Shown here: positions 7,760 to 15,259 of the stretch, one piece after another
How the letters are laid out: each line of letters starts with the position of its first letter
Position numbering within the stretch: the first letter of the stretch is position 1
Assembly (NCBI GenBank): GCA_965658595.1
Contig: CBFHSW010000025.1
Coordinates: 1 to 22,137, forward strand
Source of the DNA: UBA1858 sp965658595
Lineage (GTDB): Bacteria; Pseudomonadota; Gammaproteobacteria; UBA4575
Direction: 5' to 3'
DNA length: 22,137 bases
Program-made: the position numbers and the translations under genes
The notes under the pieces: model-generated
What the model was told of the DNA's origin: nothing
Databases searched by the model: none
The model's input: only the letters and a program-made list of their open reading frames with translations

Positions 7760-8038
7760 ATGACGAATAAAGAACCAGAAAAATTACTGAAACGTCATCA
7801 TCAGCTAGTGCATTCAGAACAGGTGAAAGTGAATTCTCATGTTCAACGTCCTAAAGATGATTGGATTATCAACACGCTTATGATCGAGGGTTACAAAGTG
7901 CCTTTTCAGTACAAACGCAAGCAGCTCTATAGGAGCTTGAAGCATCAATACGTAAACCTTACATATTATGCAGAAACGAAAAATATTGCAGGGCTGGAAA
8001 TGGAAATTATGAATGTTGTTCGAGTGAAGGTTGCTTAG
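7760..8038 (+). CDS. conserved small protein of unknown function
   Basis: A 92-residue basic protein with no signal peptide, membrane segment or Cys. The N-terminal third is charged and probably flexible (KEPEKLLKRHHQL). The second half, with WIINTLMIEGYKVPFQYKRK, then LYRSLKHQYVNLTYY, and ending GLEMEIMNVVRVKVA, looks like a compact alpha/beta domain and resembles hypothetical proteins I recall from other gammaproteobacteria. No function is known to me. No Shine-Dalgarno sequence precedes the ATG. Its stop codon overlaps that of the convergent merC-like gene by 4 bp (8035-8038), so the two transcripts would be antisense at their ends. Confidence 0.65.
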   Translation: MTNKEPEKLLKRHHQLVHSEQVKVNSHVQRPKDDWIINTLMIEGYKVPFQYKRKQLYRSLKHQYVNLTYYAETKNIAGLEMEIMNVVRVKVA

Positions 8039-8457
8039 AGCGTATTGGTAACATGATGAGATTGGCGCGTAGCCTGAGCATTTAGGACATGTCCGATTGC
8101 ATGGATACAACCACCAAGCAATGTGATGATAATCTCATCATCATGATTGATTAACTGATGATTTTCTAATGCTTCAAAAAATAACGCAGGGATTAATAGG
8201 ATGACTAAACCGACTGTCGCAATAACAGTTGGAAGCCACCTCTTATGGGTAATAAATCCAGTGCTTAGGGCTATTAAGCTAGTGGGTATAATAATAAAGA
8301 CAATTATTTGATGAAATAATAACTCATGGGTGTCATCACCATGTTCTAAACTTAATGATAAAAAAGGGAATAGGCTGACAGCCAATGGCACGGCAATACA
8401 ATGCACTGCACATAAGCCGGATAATATAATAGCGAAACGATCAAAATTCTTTTGCAT
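8035..8457 (-). CDS. MerC-domain membrane protein
   Basis: A 140-residue inner-membrane protein with four predicted helices, the layout of MerC mercury transporters. Helix 1 carries DRFAIILSGLCAVHCIAVPLA with Cys16 and Cys20, spaced as the paired cysteines of MerC. Acidic/His-rich loops (LEHGDDTHE; NHDDEII) and a C-terminal His-rich tail follow. There are no other mer genes nearby. It lies 8 bp after zur, so it is more likely a zinc-responsive or general metal-ion membrane protein than a mercury-resistance gene. MerC-domain proteins next to Zur-type regulators are, from memory, a recurring arrangement in gammaproteobacteria. The substrate is unproven. Confidence 0.8.
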   Translation of the reverse strand: MQKNFDRFAIILSGLCAVHCIAVPLAVSLFPFLSLSLEHGDDTHELLFHQIIVFIIIPTSLIALSTGFITHKRWLPTVIATVGLVILLIPALFFEALENHQLINHDDEIIITLLGGCIHAIGHVLNAQATRQSHHVTNTL

Positions 8458-8465
8458 GATGAGAT

Positions 8466-8924
8466 TTACTTAGCGCAGCGTGAACACAATCCATGAATTT
8501 CCACATGGGTATGGCGAGGTGTGAAGCCTTCATTTTGACTAACTTTATCTAAGGTTGCATTCAGAGAAGACTCTTTAACTTCTTTAACTTCCTCACATTC
8601 GTCACAGATTAGAAATTGGCAGGCATCATCTGCATGATCAAACTCGCAGCCAATATAAGCATTACTGCTTTCAATCTTATGAATTAGGTGGTTTTCGAGC
8701 AGGAATTCTAGGGCTCTGTATACCGTTGGTGGTTTTTCTATATGTTTGTCATCACTTAAAAGTGCCAGCAGATCATAGGCTTTGATAGGTTTGTGACTTT
8801 GCCAAATTAACTCCAATACTCTACTGCGAATAGGCGTTAGCCTTAATTTGTTGTCTGTACATAGTTTGTTTGCTCGAGCTAGAGCATTTTGAATACAGTC
8901 AGTATGGCGATGGTGTTCATGCAT
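8466..8924 (-). CDS. zur: zinc uptake regulator, Fur family
   Basis: A 152-residue DNA-binding repressor that should shut zinc-uptake genes when zinc is plentiful. An N-terminal winged helix (LRLTPIRSRVLELI; PPTVYRALEFL) is followed by a dimerisation domain with two CxxC pairs, Cys107/Cys110 and Cys147/Cys150, for the structural zinc. His82, Cys93 and Glu115 stand at the relative spacing of E. coli Zur regulatory-site ligands (His77, Cys88, Glu111), with His97 nearby. This pattern favours Zur over Fur. The N-terminus is unusually His-rich (HEHHRHTDC). After Cys110 a 9-bp tandem duplication encodes EVKEVK. It heads the zur-merC operon, and a Zur-box-like palindrome 23 bp upstream suggests self-regulation. 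Confidence 0.88.
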   Translation of the reverse strand: MHEHHRHTDCIQNALARANKLCTDNKLRLTPIRSRVLELIWQSHKPIKAYDLLALLSDDKHIEKPPTVYRALEFLLENHLIHKIESSNAYIGCEFDHADDACQFLICDECEEVKEVKESSLNATLDKVSQNEGFTPRHTHVEIHGLCSRCAK

Positions 8925-8947
8925 TGTTAAAATATCGTATCAATTTT

Positions 8948-8962
8948 TGTTATAACATAACA
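8948..8962. promoter_or_regulatory. Zur-box-like palindrome between zur and the diiron-oxidase-like gene
   Basis: TGTTAT (8948-8953), a three-base centre AAC, and ATAACA (8957-8962) form a perfect palindrome matching the core of the gammaproteobacterial Zur box (TGTTATAnTATAACA type, from memory). It starts 23 bp upstream of the zur ATG and ends 53 bp before the likely start of the divergent gene, so one dimer site could control both. Binding by this Zur is inferred. Confidence 0.7.
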
Positions 8963-9015
8963 CATTACAGCAATACCACCATGTTGTGCAAATCGAATCT
9001 GAGGTTGAGGAACGA

Positions 9016-9702
9016 ATGGAAGCGAAGCAATTTTTACAAAATGTAAAAGATCAGCTTGATCAGCATGCCTTATTTAGTGATCCATTGATTGTGCAGTTTG
9101 AAAATATGTCAATATTTGACAGAGAAAGGGCGAAAACTTTTGCTGAGCTATATTACCCACATATTCTTCGCACGCGATTATATCAAGCTAGCACTCTAGG
9201 CATAGTTGAGGATGAGAGTCTTCAATTTGTATTGGCAGAAATAATTCATGATGAATATGGGCTGGGTGATTCTTCACAATCACATATGCAGTTATATCGA
9301 AATTTTATGCAGGGAGTTGGCTGCAAAGTAGCAGTTGCACAAGATTATCCAATCATTCCCGCACTACAAGACTATATTCATATCATGGAACAATTAACAC
9401 GCAATGGTGATTGGCTGTCTGCGATAGCAGCAGTGGGTATTGCAAGCGAATGGCCTATTCCTAAGTATTACTCTTGTTTATTGCGTGGTTTTAGAAAAAT
9501 TCCTGGTATCAAAGAACTGGATCTTGAGCTTTTTACCAGCCACATCACCTTAGATGTTGAACATTCAGGCATGATTGAAGAGGCGGTGCTCCCTCATTTG
9601 GTAACATCATCTCAACAAAAGCGGTTTATGCATGGTATTGAAATTAATATGAATGCAAGACGATTACTGCATGACGCACTCTATGAACGAGTATTTTCAT
9701 AG
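9016..9702 (+). CDS. heme-oxygenase-like diiron oxidase (TenA/CADD/PqqC-type fold)
   Basis: A 228-residue all-helical protein of the iron-containing redox enzyme group (HDO superfamily). Candidate metal ligands are Glu80 and His90 (DEYGLGDSSQSH), Glu145 (GIASEWP), and His176, Asp180 and His183 (HITLDVEH). The last three keep the H-x3-D-x2-H spacing of known members such as CADD. Family members carry out diverse O2-dependent reactions, including para-aminobenzoate formation and fatty-acid decarboxylation; the substrate here is unknown. A GTG at 8986 would add ten residues. The ATG at 9016 is preferred because a GAGGA ribosome site (9007-9011) precedes it. It is divergent from zur across a Zur-box-like palindrome, hinting at zinc-dependent control. 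Confidence 0.75.
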   Translation: MEAKQFLQNVKDQLDQHALFSDPLIVQFENMSIFDRERAKTFAELYYPHILRTRLYQASTLGIVEDESLQFVLAEIIHDEYGLGDSSQSHMQLYRNFMQGVGCKVAVAQDYPIIPALQDYIHIMEQLTRNGDWLSAIAAVGIASEWPIPKYYSCLLRGFRKIPGIKELDLELFTSHITLDVEHSGMIEEAVLPHLVTSSQQKRFMHGIEINMNARRLLHDALYERVFS

Positions 9703-9755
9703 ACGTCATTCAATCATGGTTATGGCTAATTCATACTATGCGTTTTGAAAACACC

Positions 9756-10067
9756 TCAGTGAAGTGACTGTTTAAGTGACTGCTGATTCACGTCATAGCT
9801 GTCAGTTTGGCTGGACGAGCTAAAGCCCAGATCTATTCTATTTTGTGGGTTAGCTTCAAGAGTGTCGAATACTGATTGCAATGCTAGGTCCATACTCTCA
9901 ATATCATTACTACTAGCATCTAGACAATAAGCGACGCTGGCTTCACCACTATAGTGTTGGAGCAACGACAAGGTGTAATGTCTTTCTCTCTCAGTACTAC
10001 AAGTTTCAACGTTTCTGATAGCACTAAATAGTTGATTGGTTAATCTTTTGTAATCTTGTAAGTCCAT
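9756..10067 (-). CDS. small hypothetical protein
   Basis: I do not recognise this 103-residue protein. It is acidic and Ser/Gln-rich, with an N-terminal part that looks helical (LQDYKRLTNQLFSAIRNVETC) and a low-complexity tail (SSSSQTDSYDVNQQSLKQSL). There are two Cys, no signal peptide and no membrane segment. A good AAGGA ribosome site six bases before the ATG supports it as a real gene. Near the stop, AAGTGACTG occurs twice (9762-9770 and 9774-9782), encoding a QSLKQSL repeat, so the tail has grown by a 12-bp duplication. A Fur-box-like site lies about 220 bp upstream, so iron control is possible but distant. Confidence 0.55.
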   Translation of the reverse strand: MDLQDYKRLTNQLFSAIRNVETCSTERERHYTLSLLQHYSGEASVAYCLDASSNDIESMDLALQSVFDTLEANPQNRIDLGFSSSSQTDSYDVNQQSLKQSLH

Positions 10068-10284
10068 ATATTTTCCTTAAATGTACTTTCATAATGATTA
10101 ATAACAATTGGTTTATGAGTTTTCTTTTTTAAATTCCTTTTTTAAAAAAACCACCAATGTGATTCTTTATTTTTTCGTTCAAGACTCTTTGATCTTCATA
10201 AAGTGTTTGCCTTGGAAAACAATATACTGTGTCTGATATTAGAAAGGGAATAACAAGAATTCCTTACAGAGAGTTAGAAAATAA

Positions 10285-10314
10285 TTAATAATGATTATCA
10301 TTAAGAAATATAAT
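10285..10314 (+). promoter_or_regulatory. possible promoter under the Fur-like site, reading rightward
   Basis: A perfect -10 hexamer TATAAT (10309-10314) lies 18 bp after TTAATA (10285-10290, 4/6 of the -35 consensus), with the Fur-like palindrome filling the spacer as in classic Fur-repressed promoters. A transcript would start near 10321 and run antisense into the ybaN-like gene. No open frame or terminator follows, so its product is unknown. Confidence 0.35.
10287..10305. promoter_or_regulatory. Fur-box-like palindrome
   Basis: AATGAT-T-ATCATT (10290-10302) is a perfect palindrome with a one-base centre. Against the 19-bp E. coli Fur consensus the window 10287-10305 matches at 15 positions. 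It overlaps the -35/-10 spacer of a possible plus-strand promoter. The nearest minus-strand start is about 220 bp away, at 10067. Which transcript it controls is unclear. Confidence 0.65.
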
Positions 10315-10381
10315 GAAATCGTAAGCACATGATTATAAGTGAGTTTATGTAAAATCTGTACACTGTACATGTGGAGTCAGA

Positions 10382-10753
10382 CTAAGTGGGCTTACTTGAG
10401 TTCCATAAATAGGCGCAAAAGATAATACCTAAGACCGATAGCATAATCGTTGCCCAAAGCTGATTAATCACGATCATAGAGATACCAAGCGTGCAGCAAA
10501 TAAAGATCATGACACGAATGCAGATGTCACGTGGGATAGCTTGGTTGTGACTGAAATTCTTGATAATGGGTCCGAAGAAGGCATGATTTACTAGCCAGAA
10601 ATGAAACCTCGGAGAAGATTTGGCAAAACAACTGGCAGCTAATAGAATAAAAGGAGTAGTGGGTAACAGGGGCAATACAACACCAATAACACCCAAACCG
10701 ATACTTATCCAGCCGATAATAATTAATATTAGATTCTTGGTTGTCAGGCTCAT
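10382..10753 (-). CDS. YbaN/DUF454-family inner-membrane protein
   Basis: A small membrane protein of 123 residues with the YbaN/DUF454 signature: an N-terminal helix IIIGWISIGLGVIGVVLPLLPTT, directly followed by PFILLAASCFAKSSPRFHFWL, and two further hydrophobic helices near the C-terminus. The biochemical role of the family is not established as far as I know. An upstream ATG at 10846 would add 31 residues without family resemblance and overlap the divergent hydrolase start, so the ATG at 10753 is preferred. E. coli YbaN has a similar length and start. It is transcribed away from the hydrolase gene; the 78 bp between starts should hold both promoters. Confidence 0.82.
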   Translation of the reverse strand: MSLTTKNLILIIIGWISIGLGVIGVVLPLLPTTPFILLAASCFAKSSPRFHFWLVNHAFFGPIIKNFSHNQAIPRDICIRVMIFICCTLGISMIVINQLWATIMLSVLGIIFCAYLWNSSKPT

Positions 10754-10831
10754 AGATATTTTAGGCTCGTCTTGACGGTTAAGTATACGAGATGCTGTTG
10801 TAAAACGCTTAAATAGAATAAGGAAGCGCAC

Positions 10832-11683
10832 ATGAAAATAGCACAATTATTATTATTATTTTGCATGCTGGTTGGTGAACTTTATGCAGTGGGTATTTCT
10901 ACCACGAATCGAACTTTCACTTCGGTAGAGGATATGCAGGCCACTGATTGGTACAGCCCTGACGAATTAGAGAGAGCATGGCAGCATAGTATTGTGCGCA
11001 TACCTCATGGTGAGGGTGTCAGCGAAACATTAATGCGTGACATCGAGGCAAAGCATTTTCCTGAGATAACCCTACCGGTCATTATCTACCTTCATGGTTG
11101 CACAGGTCATATAGCGGGCAGTATCAAGCGAATGGAATGGTTGGCTAAGCAAGGGTTTATCGTTATTGGTCCAGATAGCTTGGCACGCAAAAAATATCCA
11201 CAATCATGCGATCCATATAGTCTTCGTGGTGGACTGTATCGTGAAACGTTGATTATGCGACAGCAAGATGCCTTATATGCTGTCAAACAAACCAGATCCC
11301 TCGACTGGGTGGATGCAGATAATATTTTTATTGTAGGACATAGTGAAGGTGGAATTACTGCGGCAACGATGACCGGTGATAGTGAAGAATATCGAGTGAA
11401 TGCCAGAGTGATCGAAGGCTGGACTTGTCATGCGGTTGGGTGGGAGGAATACAGCGGGATAAAAGCACCTAAATCGGAACCGGTTATGGCCTTGGTAGGA
11501 GAAAAAGATCCCTGGTTTCAATCCGAATACACGCGAGGTGATTGCACATCATTTATCGATAAGAGTAATGGGAGTCAGTCGATCGTCATCAGCGATGGGC
11601 ATCTTGCGTATAAACATGATCTTCTGCTTGACCATGAGCTACAAACCAAAGTGATAGATTTTTTACGCGAACATATAAATTAA
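10832..11683 (+). CDS. exported alpha/beta hydrolase (dienelactone-hydrolase-like)
   Basis: A 283-residue protein with an N-terminal signal peptide (residues 1-19, LLLLFCMLVGELYA), so probably periplasmic or secreted. The alpha/beta-hydrolase core shows the oxyanion-hole loop YLHGCTGH (86-93), the nucleophile elbow GHSEGG with Ser171, an acid candidate in LVGEKDPW and a His candidate in DGHLAYKHDLLL. Four Cys after the signal peptide (90, 126 and two later) could form disulfides outside the cytosol. A good AAGGA ribosome site precedes the ATG at 7 bp. The substrate is unknown; dienelactone hydrolase, esterase or peptidase-like activity are all possible. It is monocistronic and divergent from the ybaN-like gene. 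Confidence 0.75.
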   Translation: MKIAQLLLLFCMLVGELYAVGISTTNRTFTSVEDMQATDWYSPDELERAWQHSIVRIPHGEGVSETLMRDIEAKHFPEITLPVIIYLHGCTGHIAGSIKRMEWLAKQGFIVIGPDSLARKKYPQSCDPYSLRGGLYRETLIMRQQDALYAVKQTRSLDWVDADNIFIVGHSEGGITAATMTGDSEEYRVNARVIEGWTCHAVGWEEYSGIKAPKSEPVMALVGEKDPWFQSEYTRGDCTSFIDKSNGSQSIVISDGHLAYKHDLLLDHELQTKVIDFLREHIN

Positions 11684-11772
11684 CAATAAGCGATTTCACA
11701 TTATATTCATCAGACTCAAGCGATGGTTCCACGAGCTCAAGTCAGATGTGACGGTGAAAATTTAAAGAGTGT

Positions 11773-12087
11773 TTAGCTAGTAGCGGCACTTGCTTGTATG
11801 ATTAATGAGTGTTGTTCAAGTTGTCCTTTTTGGGTAAATGCTTCTTCCGGCATGGGGTTTTGATGGGCTATCTTGAAATCATCACTGCCAACCCATGATC
11901 TGAAAGACTGCTCGTCAGCCCAAGCGGTATAAACTACGTAGGGCGCATCGTCAGAAGTCGGTTTAAGTATTTGCATTTGTTTAAAACCTGCTTGAGACTC
12001 GATTTGTCCAGCTCTTTTTTGGAAGCGACTTTCAAACTCTTGTTGCCAATCTGGGTGCACGAATACTCTATTTGTTACGATATGCAT
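11773..12087 (-). CDS. antibiotic-biosynthesis-monooxygenase-fold protein, IsdG-like heme oxygenase candidate
   Basis: A 104-residue ferredoxin-like (ABM) domain protein. Asn6, Trp65 and His75 fall at almost the spacing of the IsdG heme-degrading triad (Asn7, Trp67, His77), and the segments NRVFVHPDWQQEFESRF, AGQIESQAGFKQMQILKP and FKIAHQNPMPEEAF match my memory of heme-degrading monooxygenases in this family. If correct, it opens heme in the cytosol to release iron, working as a dimer. A GAGGA ribosome site lies about 8 bases before the ATG. Its leader contains the alternative hairpins at 12109-12164. No heme transporter lies nearby, so the role rests on the residues alone; quinone monooxygenase activity is the alternative. 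Confidence 0.7.
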   Translation of the reverse strand: MHIVTNRVFVHPDWQQEFESRFQKRAGQIESQAGFKQMQILKPTSDDAPYVVYTAWADEQSFRSWVGSDDFKIAHQNPMPEEAFTQKGQLEQHSLIIQASAATS

Positions 12088-12108
12088 GAGATATATCCTC
12101 AGTGATTA

Positions 12109-12164
12109 ATGGTTTGTGAGGAGTGTCTCAAACCATCGAGTGTCTGGCTAGTATGGGTTGAGAC
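12109..12164. promoter_or_regulatory. three-part inverted repeat able to form alternative hairpins
   Basis: Segment B, GTCTCAAACCAT (12125-12136), pairs with segment A, ATGGTTTGTGAG (12109-12120, 10 bp with a two-base bulge). It can also pair with segment C, GGGTTGAGAC (12155-12164, 9 of 10 bp). The two pairings exclude each other. The site lies 22 bp above the IsdG-like start (minus strand) and 13 bp before the GTG of aas. It could be an RNA switch or a multi-half-site operator. Confidence 0.45.
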
Positions 12165-12176
12165 TTGTAAAGGTCT

Positions 12177-14411
12177 GTGAGCTCAAGCAATATTAGACGT
12201 ATGAGTGTTATGAAACGAAAATTCATCCGCTGGATTGCACAAAGCCTGTTTAAACTGTTGTACCGAGTTGAATTACGTGGGCTAGAAAATTATCCGCGTG
12301 ATGATGGGCGGTATGTATTGGTCTCGAATCATATTTCATTATTAGATGGCCCTCTGCTGATGAGTTACATTCCAGATCTACCAATTTTTGCTATTAATAG
12401 TGAAGTGAATGAAAAGTGGTGGGCAAGAATTTTCACGCGCCATTTTGAAATGTATCCTCTTAACTCTGATCAACCGATGGCAGTCAAGGGCCTGATTAAG
12501 ATGTTGCGCACAGGTAGGCGGGTTGTGATTTTCCCTGAGGGACGCATCACTAGCACTGGCACGATTATGAAGGTGTATGAGGGGGCGACTAAAATCGCAC
12601 AACTGGGCGATGCAAAAATAATACCGCTACGTATTGATGGACCTCAATATACTCGATTTGGACGCTTGCAAGGTAAGGTCAAACAGAGATTATTTCCTAA
12701 AATCACACTCACATTTTGTCCGCCAGTCAGTGTTGAGAACACAGATAATACGATTGATAAGGAAGGCAATGGTAAGCGGGATAAGTTAGCAAAGCGGATG
12801 CAGATGTATGATCTGATGACGCATTCTATGTATGTTTCTACCAACATTGATAAAACCTTATCCGAAGCCATGCAAGATGCCATAACACTATATGGACATA
12901 AACAAGTTGTCATAGAAGATATGCAGCGTGAGGCGATGACCCTAGGGCGTCTACATGTGGGAAGTATTGTGCTCAGTGATGCTTTTGATAGTTTGAGAAT
13001 TAAGCCTGGTAATATTGGGGTGTTATTGCCAAATATTAGCGCCACAGTGGTCACGTTCTATGCATTACAGCGTTTAGGGTGGGTAGCCGCAATGCTCAAC
13101 TATACTGCGGGTGTGAGTAATGTGTGTTCAGCGATTAAATCGGCTGGTGTTGAAACCATCATCACCTCAAAAAAATTCATAGAAGTAGCTGAGTTGGAAG
13201 ACTTGCTCAGTAAGATCAAAAAAAACTGTCGGATAGTTTTTCTTGAAGATATTAAGGCGCAAGTGGGGCTGAAAGAAAAGATATCAGCGCTAGCAAAGTC
13301 AAAACTGCCGACTCATTATGCGAGAAAATTTAGCGGACACAATGAAGAGAGCACTATTCCACGAACTGCGAACGACATCGCGGTAATTTTATTCACCTCT
13401 GGTTCTTCTGGTACACCGAAAGCGGTAGCGCTAAGTCATAAAAATTTATTAGCAAACAGTGCGCAAGTAAAATCCTGTATCGACTTTACCTGTCAGGATA
13501 TATTTTTTAATGCTCTACCTTTGTTCCATTCTTTTGGATTAGGAGTAGGCATGGTGCTTCCGGTGACCTCGGGTATTAAAACGTTTTTATATCCATCTCC
13601 ATTGCATTTCAAAGCGATTCCAGAATTCATCTACGATACACGTGCTAGCGTATTATTTGGCACCGATACATTCTTGCAAGGTTATGCGCGCCATGCTGAT
13701 GCTGATCATTTTCAAACCTTGAGATATGTGATTGCAGGTGCTGAAAAACTCAAGGCGAGCACGCGTCAGACATGGCTAAATCAGTTTGGTCAACGTATTT
13801 TAGAAGGTTATGGGGTAACAGAAACTTCACCAGCAATCAGCTTGAATAACATCAGTTATTGTAAAGATGGAAGTGTCGGTCGCTTATTGCCGGGTATAGA
13901 ATATCAACTCAGAGCTGTGGAGGGGATTTCTGAGGGCGCTCAGTTATGGGTTAAAGGTGAGAACATCATGTTGGGTTATATTCAAGGGGGTGATAATGAA
14001 AACATACAGAGACCACATCAAGGCTGGTATGACACAGGAGATATAGTATCCATGGATGCTTGTGGTTTTATCACCATCATAGGGCGAGCCAAACGTTTTG
14101 CTAAGGTGGCGGGGGAAATGATATCGCTAGCAAGAGTTGAGTTATGGATTGAGGAGCTATGGTCTGATTACGAGCATTGTGTATGTACCGTAACAAGTGA
14201 ACGCAAAGGTGAGAGGCTGATATTAGTAACGAATCATTTGCACGCAGACAAGGCCGCTATGAGGGAATATATAATCAACGCGGGCGGTACAGAAATTATG
14301 CTACCAAGTGACATACTCACGATTGATGAAATGCCTAAATTAGGCAGTGGTAAATGTGATTATGTGAGCGTAGATAAAATCGCAAACAATCATTTTTCAT
14401 CTACTAGTTGA
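12177..14411 (+). CDS. aas: bifunctional acyltransferase / acyl-ACP synthetase (Aas-type)
   Basis: A 744-residue fusion that in E. coli re-acylates lysophospholipids at the inner membrane with fatty acids activated on ACP. The N-terminal PlsC domain has NHISLLDG (HX4D, His52/Asp57) and FPEGRITSTG. The C-terminal AMP-forming ligase domain has the P-loop LFTSGSSGTPKAVALSH (about residue 405), YGVTETSP (about 545), WYDTGDIV (about 616) and a late GSGK lysine region. E. coli Aas has 719 residues. The start is uncertain: the GTG at 12177 has AAAGG only three bases ahead, while the ATG at 12210 gives MKRKFIRWIAQ, close to the usual N-terminus. No lplT-like flippase gene is seen beside it. Its end overlaps convergent cysQ by 8 bp. 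Confidence 0.85.
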   Translation: MSSSNIRRMSVMKRKFIRWIAQSLFKLLYRVELRGLENYPRDDGRYVLVSNHISLLDGPLLMSYIPDLPIFAINSEVNEKWWARIFTRHFEMYPLNSDQPMAVKGLIKMLRTGRRVVIFPEGRITSTGTIMKVYEGATKIAQLGDAKIIPLRIDGPQYTRFGRLQGKVKQRLFPKITLTFCPPVSVENTDNTIDKEGNGKRDKLAKRMQMYDLMTHSMYVSTNIDKTLSEAMQDAITLYGHKQVVIEDMQREAMTLGRLHVGSIVLSDAFDSLRIKPGNIGVLLPNISATVVTFYALQRLGWVAAMLNYTAGVSNVCSAIKSAGVETIITSKKFIEVAELEDLLSKIKKNCRIVFLEDIKAQVGLKEKISALAKSKLPTHYARKFSGHNEESTIPRTANDIAVILFTSGSSGTPKAVALSHKNLLANSAQVKSCIDFTCQDIFFNALPLFHSFGLGVGMVLPVTSGIKTFLYPSPLHFKAIPEFIYDTRASVLFGTDTFLQGYARHADADHFQTLRYVIAGAEKLKASTRQTWLNQFGQRILEGYGVTETSPAISLNNISYCKDGSVGRLLPGIEYQLRAVEGISEGAQLWVKGENIMLGYIQGGDNENIQRPHQGWYDTGDIVSMDACGFITIIGRAKRFAKVAGEMISLARVELWIEELWSDYEHCVCTVTSERKGERLILVTNHLHADKAAMREYIINAGGTEIMLPSDILTIDEMPKLGSGKCDYVSVDKIANNHFSSTS

Positions 14412-15207
14412 GATAATCAGACCAGTTATTGAGAGGATCACCCACAGCCATGAAAGCTGGGTTTAATAGGCTAGGTTTGTTGTAGCACAGAGGTGTTTGA
14501 TTGAGTGTAGTAATGGCGCCACCAGCTTGTTCAACAATGCATTGTGCGGCTGCAGTATCCCACTCCCAAGTGGGTCCAAAGCGTGGATAAATATCTGCGA
14601 GGCCCTCAGCAACTAGACAAGACTTAATAGAGCTGCCGCGAGTAATTAGTTGGTAACTATCTAGCTTAGCAAAAAACTTACGCATCGCTTCACTATGGTT
14701 TTTTTGATTACTACAAACTCGACAATTTTCAGGTACTGAGACACTGGCATTAATCACCTGACTATCTTCATCTCTAATCTTTTTATAGGCTTTACCATCA
14801 TTATGGGCATAGTAAAGATGTTCCTCCACAGGCAAACAGATGCTGCCCAATATTGGACGTTGCTGATGGATCAGTGCGATGTTGACGGTAAAGTCGGGTT
14901 TATTTTTGATGAACTGACGAGTCCCATCAAGTGGGTCTATTAACCAAAAATATGGCCAATGTTTGCGTTCCTCGTAGCTATATTGCTGAGATTCTTCTGA
15001 TATTCGCGGAATATCCGGAGTTAATTTTTGAAGTTGTTGTTCAATAAATTGATTGGCAGCCAGGTCTGCACTGGTCACAGGTGATTGATCTTCTTTAATG
15101 TTCACTTCGTAGGTGGCGTTGTAATATTCAAGAATGATCTCACCAGCCTGATGACTGATAGAATTAACCTCACACATCAATTGTTCAAGTTCGTCTGAGT
15201 TGATCAT
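14404..15207 (-). CDS. cysQ: 3'(2'),5'-bisphosphate nucleotidase
   Basis: Removes the 3'-phosphate of PAP (and PAPS), a by-product of sulfate assimilation and sulfotransferase reactions. The 267-residue protein belongs to the inositol-monophosphatase fold. Metal ligands are visible as ISEES (Glu71/Glu72) and the family signature IDPLDGTRQFI (Asp91, Asp94), with WEWDTAAAQCIVEQAGG near the C-terminus carrying the last Asp ligand. The length fits CysQ, and the TRQFIKNKPDFTVNIAL segment favours CysQ over SuhB. A sulfotransferase-like gene about 8 kb away would produce its substrate, although cysQ is a common core gene. It is divergent from the yrfG-like gene (52 bp apart) and convergent with aas. 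Confidence 0.92.
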   Translation of the reverse strand: MINSDELEQLMCEVNSISHQAGEIILEYYNATYEVNIKEDQSPVTSADLAANQFIEQQLQKLTPDIPRISEESQQYSYEERKHWPYFWLIDPLDGTRQFIKNKPDFTVNIALIHQQRPILGSICLPVEEHLYYAHNDGKAYKKIRDEDSQVINASVSVPENCRVCSNQKNHSEAMRKFFAKLDSYQLITRGSSIKSCLVAEGLADIYPRFGPTWEWDTAAAQCIVEQAGGAITTLNQTPLCYNKPSLLNPAFMAVGDPLNNWSDYLN

Positions 15208-15259
15208 TGAGGCACCATAACTTAAGAATTCAAAAAGAAGAGATTTAGGGGACTATGAT

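Larger units (their letters stand above)
10068..10381. other. non-coding gap carrying a Fur-box-like site
   Basis: No convincing gene is seen in these 314 bases. The left part is the ribosome site and leader of the small gene at 9756-10067. Around 10100-10150 lie two copies of CTTTTTTAAA-like A/T runs. A plus-strand frame of 28 codons (10204-10290) has no start codon. The right part holds the Fur-like palindrome and a -10 box described separately. No T-tract terminator for a small RNA was found. Confidence 0.6.

Noticed and set aside
8035..8457. Part of a mercury-resistance operon
   Set aside because: merA, merT, merP and merR are absent; the gene is coupled to zur, so the MerC domain alone does not indicate mercury resistance.
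10204..10290. Plus-strand frame with protein-like residues (GKQYTVSDIRKGITRIPYRE)
   Set aside because: It begins directly after a stop with no start codon, is only 28 codons long, and resembles no family I know.
10309..10400. Small RNA downstream of the Fur-like site
   Set aside because: A promoter can be proposed, but I found no T-tract terminator or conserved structure, so an RNA gene is not called; it is kept only as a question in the findings.
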